Positions 9,305 to 18,513 of a DNA stretch of 20,000 bases are shown piece by piece. Location: assembly GCA_002104895.1 (NCBI GenBank), contig MCFG01000444.1, positions 20,001-40,000 on the forward strand, written 5' to 3'. Source of the DNA: Anaeromyces robustus (taxonomy: Eukaryota; Neocallimastigomycota; Neocallimastigomycetes; Neocallimastigales; Neocallimastigaceae). A program made the translations under genes and the position numbers. Below the pieces are notes generated by a model. The model did no database searches and was not told the DNA's origin. It was given only the letters and a program-made list of their open reading frames with translations. Numbering within the stretch: the first letter of the stretch is position 1; every line of letters begins with the position of its first letter.

Positions 9305-10902
9305 TTATTTGGGGAGAATTAATTTTACAACAATAAATACATTTTCATTATGCAAAAGCTTTAAAAAATCTTTTTTATTAATAGATCGATTTTGTTTGTA
9401 ATAAAAAAGTAGATACATTATTAAATCGATATTCAAAATCCACTTTTGATCAATTACCCTTTTCTCTGGAACTTGTACAAACATATTCCAATCAATAATT
9501 AATTCCTTTAAATTTGGAAGTTTAAATAAATCATCTGGAAGATTCTTCAATTGACTATTATTACTAATATTAAGTTTTTCAAGTTCTTCAAATTCATATA
9601 TATTTGATGGTAACTGGATTAAATTTTGACCACTCCAATCCAATTCTGTAGACTCTTGAGATATATAAGGTATTTTAATCCAATCATCCACATCAAGTTT
9701 ACCTCCATATTTTGTAGATAAAAATGCTAAACTTAGAGGTAGTACTGTTAAATTATTCCAAGAGAGATTCAGTTTCTCTAAGTTTATCAAATTTCCTATT
9801 TCCGGAGGCAGATCTGTTAATTTATTATAAGAGAGATCCAACTCGTTTAAATTCGTCAAGTTTCCTATTTCCGGAGGCAGATCTGTTAATTTATTATAAG
9901 AGAGATCCAACTTAGTTAAATTCGTCAAGTTCCCTATTTCCGGAGGCAGATTTGTTAATATAATTAATGAGAGATTCAACTCTTTTAAACTTGTCAATTT
10001 TCCCATTTCAAGAGGTAGTGGAACTAATATATTTTTAGAAAGATCCAACTCATTTAAATTCGTCAAGTTCCCTATTTCCTGAGGCAGATTTGTTAATTTA
10101 TTAGATGAGAGATTCAACTCTTTTAAACTCGTCAATTTTCCTATTTCAGGAGGTAGTGAAACTAATTTATTTTTAGAAAGATACAATCCCTTTAAATTTA
10201 CTAAGTTTCCTATTTCTAATGACAACTCTGTTAGTTTATTTTCCGAGAGATTCAACCTCTCTAAATTTACCAACTTTACTATTTCCGATGGTGGTTTTGT
10301 TAATTCATTTTTAGAGAGATTCAAACACTTTAAGTTTACTAAGTTTCCTATTTCTGATGACAACTCTGTTAGTTTATTTTCCGAGAGATTTAACTACCTT
10401 AAATTTACCAAGTTTAGTATTTCTGATGGTGGTTCTGTTAATTCATTTTTAGAGAGATCCAAAATCTTTAAGTTTACCAAGTTTCTTATTTCCAGAGGCA
10501 GATCTGTTAATTTAATATAAGAGAGATATAACTCTTTTAAATTCGTCAAGTTCCCTATTTCTGAAGGAAGCTCTGTTAATTCATTTTCAGAGAGATCCAA
10601 CTCTTTTAAATTCGTCAAGTTTCCTATTTTTGAAGGCAGCTCTGTTAATTGATTCCAATAAAGTTTAAAACTTTTTAAGTTTACCAAGTTTCCTATTTCA
10701 GGAGGAAGCTCTATTAATTTATTCCAAGAGAGATCCAATTCCTTTAAATTTATCGAGTTTCTTATTTTTGATTTGATTTGAGATCTAATTTTTCTAATTT
10801 TACCATATTTTGTTTTTGGTCTTTGGAACTAACAATTTTATTATTTGTGAATTGAAAAATTTTATTAAGAAATTTTATATAGATTTTATTTTCTTGTTTC
10901 AT
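9305..10902 (-). pseudogene. LRR family copy A, inactivated by frameshift and nonsense codon
   Basis: This copy is a homologue of copies B and C. Its N-terminus starts at the ATG at 10902-10900 (MKQENKIYIKFLNKI). Compared with copy C, 19 nt are missing at 10767/10768 within the first LRR, shifting the frame; a stop follows immediately. The remainder is open in the shifted frame except for an in-frame TAG at 10394-10396, where paralogues have a sense codon between VNL and LNLS. Apparent starts inside the gene are TTG codons, not ATG. Downstream of the lesions about 15 LRRs of 23 residues (consensus LxxLxLSxNxLTxLPxEIGNLxN) and the family C-terminus (LDWSGQNLIQLPSN, VIDQKWILNIDL) are well preserved, so inactivation is probably recent. 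Frameshifts caused by sequencing error are a possible alternative. The LINE lies immediately downstream of the stop. Confidence 0.82.
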
Positions 10903-10922
10903 TTTTCTGATTTTTATTTTCG

Positions 10923-10957
<35 letters not shown>

Positions 10958-11166
10958 AATAAGTTATAATTTATTGTTTGTTTTTTTTTTAATATAGCTA
11001 ATTATATATATTTTTAATAAATTTTATAATTATTACTTCACATTTTAATAATGTAATAATATTTTATTATTATCTAATTATTATTATTTCTATAGGTTAT
11101 TTAATTAATCAAAATCAATTAATACAATTTCTTTTTTCAGATAAAAAAAAGAAGAGTTTTTGTTTT

Positions 11167-11175
11167 CCTTATATA
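11167..11175 (-). promoter_or_regulatory. Conserved TATATAAGG, promoter candidate of LRR copy A
   Basis: TATATAAGG followed by AAAAC on the minus strand lies about 265 nt before the ATG at 10902. The same string stands at a similar distance before copies B and C. Conservation may simply reflect recent duplication. Confidence 0.35.
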
Positions 11176-11453
11176 ATTAAATAAAAAAAAAAAATTCGCT
11201 CTAATAAAATAGTTATATAATATTAAATATATTATTATCAATTGAATTATATTTTATTTTTTTATTATTAATGCATTGTTAATATATTATTAATTAAAAA
11301 TTTTTCAATAATCACTATTATATAAAAAATATTTATTTATTTATTATTTATTTATTTATTTATTTATTAAAATACTATTTATAAATTATTTGAATGAAAT
11401 AAAATTAATTAAAAGACCATATAAATTTTCTTATTATATGGTTCAGTATTTTA

Positions 11454-11477
11454 TTCATAATAAGAGAATATTATGAA
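11454..11477. repeat. Conserved hairpin (9-bp stem, 6-nt loop)
   Basis: TTCATAATA (11454-11462) pairs perfectly with TATTATGAA (11469-11477) around the loop AGAGAA. The identical hairpin stands in the copy C flank at 17646-17669. It is missing from the copy B flank, where the surrounding segment is deleted. A second perfect stem, ACCATATAA with TTATATGGT (11416-11442), lies just before it. Confidence 0.7.
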
Positions 11478-11644
11478 AAATATTTATTTATTTCTTATTT
11501 ATTTATTTATTTATTTAATATAATAAAATTTTTTTTATAATAAATTTATCAATAATTTTTTTTACAATTGAAAATTAAAAAAGTAAAAAAAGAAAGTTAA
11601 AAAAAAAAACATTAAATTAACAATATATCAAAATATACATATAT

Positions 11645-11660
11645 ATACATATATATGTAT
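11645..11660. repeat. 16-bp palindrome conserved in three LRR flanks
   Basis: ATACATATATATGTAT is a perfect palindrome here and recurs unchanged at 14571-14586 and 17837-17852 within a longer conserved block. It could be a protein-binding site, or it could be shared only through duplication. Confidence 0.7.
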
Positions 11661-12118
11661 GTAATGAATTAAAAATGTATAACTAATTAAAAAGTAATTC
11701 ATTTATTACTAACAAATACATATTTATAATTATATTTTGTTTTGTATAAAACAGTTTTGATGAAAGGTTTATTTTTATATTAAAATTATTATTTCTATAT
11801 TAATTTTTATTTATATTTATATTTTATATTTTATTATTAATAGTTTTAATAAAATTTTTATGTTCATACTTTTATATTTTTCTAATAATCTCATTTTATA
11901 ATTTATACTTTTATATAAAAATATAAAAATGAAGAAATTCATATAGAAAAAAGGATTAATAATTTTGAATAAATAATATATTTTATAAATAAATATATGG
12001 GGAATATTAGAATTCATAATAGTAAAAATTATTTTTTTTATATTATTATAAATTTTTTTTGAATAAAAAATAATAATAATAAATATTTTTTTTTCTATTA
12101 TAAAAAATTTTAAAAAGG

Positions 12119-12176
12119 TTTTATTAATTTTTAAATATAAAAATTTTAATATTATTTTATTTAAATGATTTTCAAA
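12119..12176. repeat. 58-bp segment inverted in the unit B flank (reference orientation)
   Basis: This segment is the reverse complement of 15590-15647 with 2 mismatches in 58 bp, while sequence on both sides aligns in the same orientation. The flank near 19400-19465 has the orientation seen here, so this is the likely ancestral state. Confidence 0.85.
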
Positions 12177-12276
12177 ATGACTTTCATTAGTATTATTATA
12201 TATATGTAATATTTGAAATTTTATTATAAATATATTAAATAATTTTAAAAAAAAATTGTCGGAATTATTTATAGTT

Positions 12277-14097
12277 TTATTTTGGGGGAATCAATTTTAC
12301 AACAATAAATACATTTTCATTATAAAGCTTTACAAAATCTTTTTTATTGATAGAACGATTTTGTTTGTAATGAAAAAGTAGATATATTATAAAATCAATA
12401 TTCAAAATCCACTTTTGATCAATTACCTTTTTCTCTGGAACTTGTACAAACATATTCCAATCAATAATTAATTCCTTTAAATTTGGAAGATTAAATAAAT
12501 CATCTGGAAGATTCTTCAATTTATTATTATTACTAATATTAAGTTTTTCAAGTTTTTTAAATTGATACATATTTGATGGTAACTGTATCAAATTTTGACC
12601 ACTCCAATCCAATTCTGTAGACTCTTTAGATATATAAGGTATTCTAATCCAATCCTCCACATAAAGATTACCTCCATATTTTTTAGATAAAAATACTAAA
12701 CTTAGAGGAATCTCTGTTAATTGATTATTAGAGAGATTCAAACACATTAAGTTTACCAAGTTTCCTATTTCTGATGGTAGCTTTGCTAATTTATTATTAG
12801 AGAGATTCAACTGTTTTAAATTCGTTAATTTCCTTATTTCTGATGGTATTTCTGTTAATATATTTTTAGAGAGATTCAACACTTTTAAATTCGTCAAATT
12901 CCATATTTCTGAAGGTAGCTCTGCTAATTCATTATCAGAGAGATATAACTCTTTTAAATTCGTCAAATTTCCTATTATTAAAGGTAACTTTGTTAATTTA
13001 TTTTCATTGAGATCCAAACTTTCTAAGTTTACCAGGTTTAATATTTCCGGAGGAAACTCTGTTAATTCATTTTTAGAGAGATTCAACTCTTTTAAATTCG
13101 TCAAGTTTCCTATTTTTGAAGGTAATTTTGTTAATTTATTTTCATTGAGATCCAAACTCTCTAAGTTTACCAAGTTTAATATTTCCAGAAACAGATCTGT
13201 TGAATTATTGTTGTAGAGATATAACTCTTTTAAATTCGTCAAGTTTCCTATTTTTGAAGGTAACTTTGTTAATTTATTTTCAGAGAGATTCAAACTCTCT
13301 AAGTTTACCAAATTTCCTATTTCAAGAGGCAGATCTGTTAATTTATTTTCATAGAGATATAACTCTTTTAAATTCGTCAAATTTCCTATTTCTGAAGGTA
13401 ACTCTGTTAATTTATTATAAGAGAGATATAACTTTTTTAAATTCGTCAAGTTTCCTATTTCTGAAGGTAACTTTGTTAATTTATTTTCATGGAGATATAA
13501 CTCTTTTAAATTCGTCAAATTTCCTATTTCTGAAGGTAACTCTGTTAATTTATTATAAGAGAGATATAACTTTTTTAAATTCGTCAAATTTCCTATTTCT
13601 GAAGGTAACTCTGTTAATTTATTATAAGAGAGATATAACTTTTTTAAATTCGTCAAATTTCCTATTTCTGAAGGTAACTCTGTTAATTTATTATAAGAGA
13701 GATCTAACTCTTTTAAATTCATCAAGTTTCCTATTTTTGAAGGGAGCTCTGTTAATTTATTCCAATAAAGTTTAAAACTCTTTAAGTTTACCAAGTTTCC
13801 TATTTCCGGAGGCAGATCTGTTAATTTATTTCCATGGAGATTTAAATACTCTAAATTTATTAAATTTCCTATTTCAGGAGGAAGCTCTATTAATTCATTC
13901 CAAGAGAGATTCAACACTTTTAAATTTATAAAGATTCCTATTTCTGATGGCAATTCTGTTAATTGATTTAAGTTGAGATTTAAATTTTCTAATTTTACTA
14001 TATTTTGTTCTTGATTTTCGGAAATAGCAATTTTACTATTTTTGGATTGAAGAACTTTATTAAGAAATTCTGTATATATTTTATTTTCTTGTTTCAT
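12277..14097 (-). CDS. Leucine-rich-repeat protein, copy B (about 22 LRRs)
   Basis: Intact 606-residue protein starting at the ATG at 14097-14095. Residues 1-35 are a polar, Lys/Glu/Asn-rich N-terminus (MKQENKIYTEFLNK) without signal peptide, so a cytosolic location is likely. From L36 there are 19 consecutive 23-residue LRRs of consensus LxxLxLSxNxLTxLPxEIGNLxN, the LP-type repeat of SHOC2- and PIRL-like proteins. Residues 473-493 interrupt the series (KYGG...WIRIPYIS). Three further LRR-like units run from LDWSGQNLIQLPSN to about residue 557. The C-terminus, 558-606, is Ile/Leu/Lys-rich with VIDQKWILNIDF and ends VVKLIPPK; I do not recognise it as a known domain. There is no kinase, NACHT, F-box or transmembrane domain. 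Ligand and pathway are unknown; LRRs usually mediate protein binding. Several repeats are identical at DNA level. Homologous copies lie on both sides. Confidence 0.88.
   Translation of the reverse strand: MKQENKIYTEFLNKVLQSKNSKIAISENQEQNIVKLENLNLNLNQLTELPSEIGIFINLKVLNLSWNELIELPPEIGNLINLEYLNLHGNKLTDLPPEIGNLVNLKSFKLYWNKLTELPSKIGNLMNLKELDLSYNKLTELPSEIGNLTNLKKLYLSYNKLTELPSEIGNLTNLKKLYLSYNKLTELPSEIGNLTNLKELYLHENKLTKLPSEIGNLTNLKKLYLSYNKLTELPSEIGNLTNLKELYLYENKLTDLPLEIGNLVNLESLNLSENKLTKLPSKIGNLTNLKELYLYNNNSTDLFLEILNLVNLESLDLNENKLTKLPSKIGNLTNLKELNLSKNELTEFPPEILNLVNLESLDLNENKLTKLPLIIGNLTNLKELYLSDNELAELPSEIWNLTNLKVLNLSKNILTEIPSEIRKLTNLKQLNLSNNKLAKLPSEIGNLVNLMCLNLSNNQLTEIPLSLVFLSKKYGGNLYVEDWIRIPYISKESTELDWSGQNLIQLPSNMYQFKKLEKLNISNNNKLKNLPDDLFNLPNLKELIIDWNMFVQVPEKKVIDQKWILNIDFIIYLLFHYKQNRSINKKDFVKLYNENVFIVVKLIPPK
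13381..13656 (-). repeat. Identical 69-bp LRR units in copy B
   Basis: The 69-bp units starting at 13381, 13519 and 13588 are identical. The unit between them (13450-13518) has diverged, and a fourth copy at 13657 has a few changes. Each unit equals one 23-residue LRR. Such identity suggests recent unequal exchange or gene conversion. Confidence 0.92.
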
Positions 14098-14373
14098 TTT
14101 TCTGATTTTTATTTTCGTTTTATTTATTTATTTATTTATTTTATTTTATTTTTTATTAATAAGTTATAAATTATTGTTTGTTTGTTTTTTTTAATATTGC
14201 TAATTAATTATTTATTTTTTTAATAAATTTTATAATTATTACTTCACATTTTAATAGTGTAATAATATTTTATTGCTATTTTATTATTATTATATCTTTA
14301 TATTATCTAATTAATAAAAATCAATTAATACAATTTTTTTTTTCAGATTGAAAAAAAGAAAAAATTTTGTTTT

Positions 14374-14382
14374 CCTTATATA
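14374..14382 (-). promoter_or_regulatory. Conserved TATATAAGG, promoter candidate of LRR copy B
   Basis: TATATAAGG followed by AAAAC on the minus strand lies about 277 nt before the ATG at 14097. It matches the sites before copies A and C. Confidence 0.35.
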
Positions 14383-15589
14383 ATTAAATAATAATCACAA
14401 TTATATAAAAATATTTATTTATTTATTTATTTATTGATTAATAAAATTTTTTTATAATAAATTTATCAATAATTTTATTTACAATTGAAAATTAAAAAAG
14501 TAAAAAAAAAAGTTAAAAAAAAAAAAAAAGAAAAACATTAAAATAACAATATATCAAAATATACATATATATACATATATATGTATGTAATGAATTAAAA
14601 ATGTATAACTAATTAAAAAGTATTTCATTTATTACTAACAAATACATTATAATAATTATATTTTGTTTTGTATAAAACAGTTTTGATAAAAGGTTTATTT
14701 TTATATTAAAATTATTATTTCTATATTAATTTTTATTTATATTTTATTGTTAATAGTTTTAATAAAATTTTTATATCGATACTTTTATATTTTTCTAATT
14801 ATCTCATTTTATAATTTATACTTTTATATAAAAATGAAGAAATTCATATAGAAAAAATATTAATAATATAAAAACAATATAAATAACTATCAATAATGAA
14901 ATATTATAATAAAAAATAAATAAATTATTTAATTTTGATAATTGTTTTAATTGTTTTATTTATTTATTTAATTATTTATCGATTTTGTTTGTTTAGTTAT
15001 TTATAATTAAAATAAATACATATTATAAAAAATGATAATATAATAATTTTACATAAAGAATTTCTTTTTTCATTCTTTTACTATCAATAAATTATATTTA
15101 ATACAATACTTTTGTTTATTTTTAATAATAATAATTAATGAATAAATATTATATAAATATTATAAAAATTATAAATTTTATTTCTGCTTTACGATTTTTT
15201 TATTTATAATTGTTCTTTTTTACTAAAATTATAATTTTATGGGTTAAACTTACCATAAATTATTTTTATTTAATTAAATTTTTTTACGAAAAAAAAAAAA
15301 TCATATAAATTAAAATTTAATATAAAACAAGGTTTGAGTATACAAAAAAAAAAAAGAATTATCTGTATTTTTTACCACACACAAAAATAATAATAATAAT
15401 AATAATAATAAGAAAAAAAGGATTAATAATTTTGAATAAATAATATATTTTATAAATAAATATATATGGGGAATTATTAGAGTTCACAATAGTAAAAATT
15501 ATTTTTTTTATATTATTATAAATCTTTTTTGAATAAAAAATAATAATAATAAATAATTTTTTTTTTCTATTGTAAAAATTTTAAAAAAG

Positions 15590-15647
15590 TTTGAAAATCA
15601 TTTATATAAAATAATATTAAAATATTTATATTTAAAAATTAATAAAA
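15590..15647. repeat. 58-bp inverted segment
   Basis: Reverse complement of 12119-12176 with 56 of 58 positions identical. On the left, TTTTAAAAAAG aligns directly with unit A, and on the right TGACTTTCATTAG aligns directly, so only the inner segment is flipped. Confidence 0.88.
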
Positions 15648-15745
15648 GTGACTTTCATTAGTATTATTATATATATGTAATATTTGAAATTTTATTATAA
15701 ATATATTAAATAATTTAAAAAAAAATGTCGGAATTATTTATAGTT

Positions 15746-17125
15746 TTATTTGGGGGGAATCAATTTTACAACAATAAATACATTTTCATTATGCAAAAGA
15801 TTTACAAAATCTTTTTTATTGATAGAACGATTTTGTTTGTAATGAAAAAGTAGATATATTACAAAATCAATATTCAAAATCCACTTTTGATCAATTACCC
15901 TTTTCTCTGGAACTTGTACAAACATATTCCAATCAATAATTAATTCCTTTAAATTTGGAAGATTAAATAAATCATCTGGAAGATTCTTCAATTTATTATT
16001 ATTACTAATATTAAGTTTTTCCAGTTCTTCAAATTCATATATATTTGATGGTAACTGTATCAAATTTTGACCACTCCAATCCAATTCTGTAGACGCTTTA
16101 GATATATAAGGTATTTCAAGAACACGCAATTTAATATTACCTCCATATTCTTTAGATAAAAATGCTAAACGTAGAGGTATCGTTATTATTAATTTATTCA
16201 GATAGAGATCCAAATTCTTTAAGTTTACTAAGTTTCCTATCTCTGTAGGCAGATCTATTAAATTATTTCTCTCGAGATCCAAACTCTCTAAGTTTACCAA
16301 ATTTCCTATTTCAGGAGGAAGCTCTGTTAATTCATTCCAATAGAGATCCAACCTTTCTAAGTTTACAAAGTTTCCTATTTCTGATGGTAGCTCTGCTAAT
16401 TTATTATAAGAGAGATTCAACTCTTTTAAATTCGTTAATTTCCCTATTTCTGATGGTATTTCTGTTAATATATTTTTAGAGAGATTCAACTCTTTTAAAT
16501 TCGTCAAATTTCCTATTTTTAAAGGTAACTTTGTTAATTTATTATTATTGAGATCCAAACTTTCTAAGTTTACCAAGTTTATTATTTCCGGAGGAAGCTC
16601 TGTTAATTCATTATAAGAGAGATCCAACTCTTTTAAATTCGTCAAGTTTCCTATTTTTGAAGGCAGCTCCGTTAATTTATTCCAATAAAGTTTAAAACTC
16701 TTTAAGTTTACCAAGTTTCCTATTTCCGGAGGCAGCTCTGTTAATTCATTTTCAGAGAGATTCAACTTTTTTAAATTCGTCAAGTTTCCTATTTTTGAAG
16801 GTAACTTTGTTAATTTAGTTTCATAGAGATTTAAACATTCTAGGTTTACCAAATTTCCTATTTCAGGAGGAATTTCTGTTAATTTATTCCAAGAGAGATC
16901 CAATTCCTTTAAATTTATCAAGATTCCTATTTCTGATGGCAATTCTGTTAATTGATTTGCTTGAAGATCTAATTTTTCTAATTTTACTATATTTTGTTCT
17001 TGATTTTCGGAAATAACAATTTTATTATTTTTGGATTTATGAACATTATTAAGAAATTCTGTATATATTTTATTTTCTTGTTTAATTCTTTTGAGTTTTG
17101 TTTCTGGTACAATATATTTATACAT
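15746..17125 (-). CDS. Leucine-rich-repeat protein, copy C (about 15 LRRs)
   Basis: Intact 459-residue protein, closely related to copy B but with fewer repeats. Twelve consecutive 23-residue LRRs begin at L49, followed by the family insert (KEYGG), three LRR-like units containing LDWSGQNLIQLPSN and LEKLNISNNNKLKNLPDD, and the conserved C-terminus VIDQKWILNIDF...VVKLIPPK. The family start codon has become ATT here (17086-17084, in KRIKQENK), so translation would begin at the in-frame ATG at 17125, adding 14 residues (MYKYIVPETKLKRI). If that ATG is not used, the gene would lack a normal start. No signal peptide or membrane segment is seen, and a cytosolic binding role is inferred. A few repeats lack the usual Asn (YETK in LRR3), which may mark relaxed constraint. 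The downstream flank is shared with copy B. Confidence 0.85.
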   Translation of the reverse strand: MYKYIVPETKLKRIKQENKIYTEFLNNVHKSKNNKIVISENQEQNIVKLEKLDLQANQLTELPSEIGILINLKELDLSWNKLTEIPPEIGNLVNLECLNLYETKLTKLPSKIGNLTNLKKLNLSENELTELPPEIGNLVNLKSFKLYWNKLTELPSKIGNLTNLKELDLSYNELTELPPEIINLVNLESLDLNNNKLTKLPLKIGNLTNLKELNLSKNILTEIPSEIGKLTNLKELNLSYNKLAELPSEIGNFVNLERLDLYWNELTELPPEIGNLVNLESLDLERNNLIDLPTEIGNLVNLKNLDLYLNKLIITIPLRLAFLSKEYGGNIKLRVLEIPYISKASTELDWSGQNLIQLPSNIYEFEELEKLNISNNNKLKNLPDDLFNLPNLKELIIDWNMFVQVPEKRVIDQKWILNIDFVIYLLFHYKQNRSINKKDFVNLLHNENVFIVVKLIPPK

Positions 17126-17366
17126 TTATTTATTTATTTTTGTTTATTTTTATTAATAAATTATAATTTATTGTTTATTATTTTTTTTAATATAGTTAAT
17201 TATTTATTTTTTTAATAAATTTTATAATTATTACTTCACATTTTAATAATGTAATAATATTTTATTATTATTTAATTATTATTATTTCTATAGGTTATTT
17301 AATTAATAAAAAACAATTAATATAATTTCTTTTTTTTCAGATAAAAAAAAGAAGAGATTTTGTTTT

Positions 17367-17375
17367 CCTTATATA
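17367..17375 (-). promoter_or_regulatory. Conserved TATATAAGG, promoter candidate of LRR copy C
   Basis: TATATAAGG followed by AAAAC on the minus strand lies about 242 nt before the ATG at 17125. It matches the sites before copies A and B. Confidence 0.35.
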
Positions 17376-17675
17376 ATTAAATAAAAAAAAAAAAAACGCT
17401 CTAATAAAATAATTATATATTATTAAATATATTTTTATCAATTGAATTATATTTTATTTTTATATTATTAATGTATTGTTAATATATTATTAATTAAAAA
17501 TTTTTCAATCATCACTATTATATAAAAAATATTTATTTATTTATTATTTATTTATTTATTTATTTATTATACAAAATATTATTTATTTGAATGAAATAAA
17601 ATTAATTAAAAAAGCACATAAATTATCTTGTGGTTCAGTATTTTATTCATAATAAGAGAATATTATGAAAAATAT

Positions 17676-17707
<32 letters not shown>

Positions 17708-18513
17708 TATAATAAAATTTTTTTATAATGAATTTATCAATAATTTTTTTTACAATTGAAAATTAAAAAAGTAAAAAAAGAAAGTTAAAAAAAAAGAAAA
17801 ACATTAAAATAACAATATATCAAAATATACATATATATACATATATATGTATGTAATGAATTAAAAATGTATAACTAATTAAAAAGTAATTCATTTATTA
17901 TTAATAAATACATATTTATAATTATATTTTGTTTTGTATAAAACACTTTAGATGAATGGTTTATTTTTATATTAAAATTATTATTTCTATATTAATTTTT
18001 ATTTATATTTATATTTTATATTTTATTATTAATAGTTTTAATAAAATTTTTATGTTGATACTTTTATATTTTTCTAATTATCTCATTTTATAATTTATAC
18101 TTTTATATAAAAATGAAGAAATTCATATAGAAAAAATATTAATAAAATAAAATTTTTATCAATAATGAAATATTATAATAAAAAAATAAATAAATGGTTT
18201 ATTTGTTTATTTAATTTTGATATTGTTTTATCTATTTATTTATTTTGTTTGTTTAGTCATTTATAATTAAAATAAATACATATTATAAAAAATGTTAATA
18301 TTATAATTTTACATAAAGAATTTCTTTTTTCATTCTTTTACTATCAATAAATTATATTTAATACAATATTTTTGTTTATTTTTAATAAAAATAATAATAA
18401 TTAATAATTAATAATTAAAGAATAAATACCATATAAATATTATAAAAATTATAATTTTATTTATATTTAACGATTTTTTTTATTTATAATTGTTCTTTTT
18501 TACTAAAATTTTA

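Larger units (their letters stand above)
10903..12276. repeat. Upstream flank of LRR copy A (family-wide homologous flank, 555-bp deletion form)
   Basis: No gene. The segment aligns with 14098-15745 and 17126-19590. Landmarks shared by all three are the TATATAAGG promoter-like site, a block around ATACATATATATGTAT (11645-11660), a block ending TTCATATAGAAAAAA (about 11935-11952), and a block with ATTATTATAAATTTTTTTTG leading to the next stop codon. This copy lacks about 555 bp present in the unit B flank (14858-15412), with the junction at the AGAAAAAA near 11945-11952. It holds hairpin candidates at 11416-11442 and 11454-11477 and several TTTA microsatellites. The 66-residue minus-strand ORF at 11817-12017 is AT-rich chance sequence. 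Confidence 0.75.
14098..15745. repeat. Upstream flank of LRR copy B (with 58-bp inversion)
   Basis: No gene. It is homologous to the flanks of copies A and C but lacks the equivalents of about 11185-11308 and 11370-11510, including both hairpins. It carries the 16-bp palindrome at 14571-14586, the about 555-bp segment (14858-15412) missing from the A flank, an AAT run at about 15387-15410 and the inverted 58-bp segment at 15590-15647. The remainder is TTTA and poly(A/T) low complexity. Confidence 0.75.

Noticed and set aside
9305-10363. Copy A as an intact 352-residue LRR protein
   Set aside because: The apparent start codon is TTG within an LRR, and the frame continues upstream past a TAG into more LRRs. 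It is part of a pseudogene.
10394-10738. Separate 114-residue LRR gene
   Set aside because: It is in the same frame as the downstream part of copy A, starts at a TTG and ends at the internal TAG. Not a gene of its own.
11755-11765. C-box-like TTGATGA in the conserved flank, hinting at a snoRNA
   Set aside because: The first base does not fit RUGAUGA, the copies in units B and C have changed bases, and no matching D box was seen at suitable distance.
11817-12017. 66-codon minus-strand ORF in the unit A flank
   Set aside because: Ile/Lys/Phe-rich chance sequence; the homologous blocks in units B and C carry indels inside it that do not respect the frame.
13007-13775. Plus-strand ORFs opposite LRR copy B with repeated residues
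   Set aside because: The repeat pattern is the antisense image of the 69-bp LRR units.
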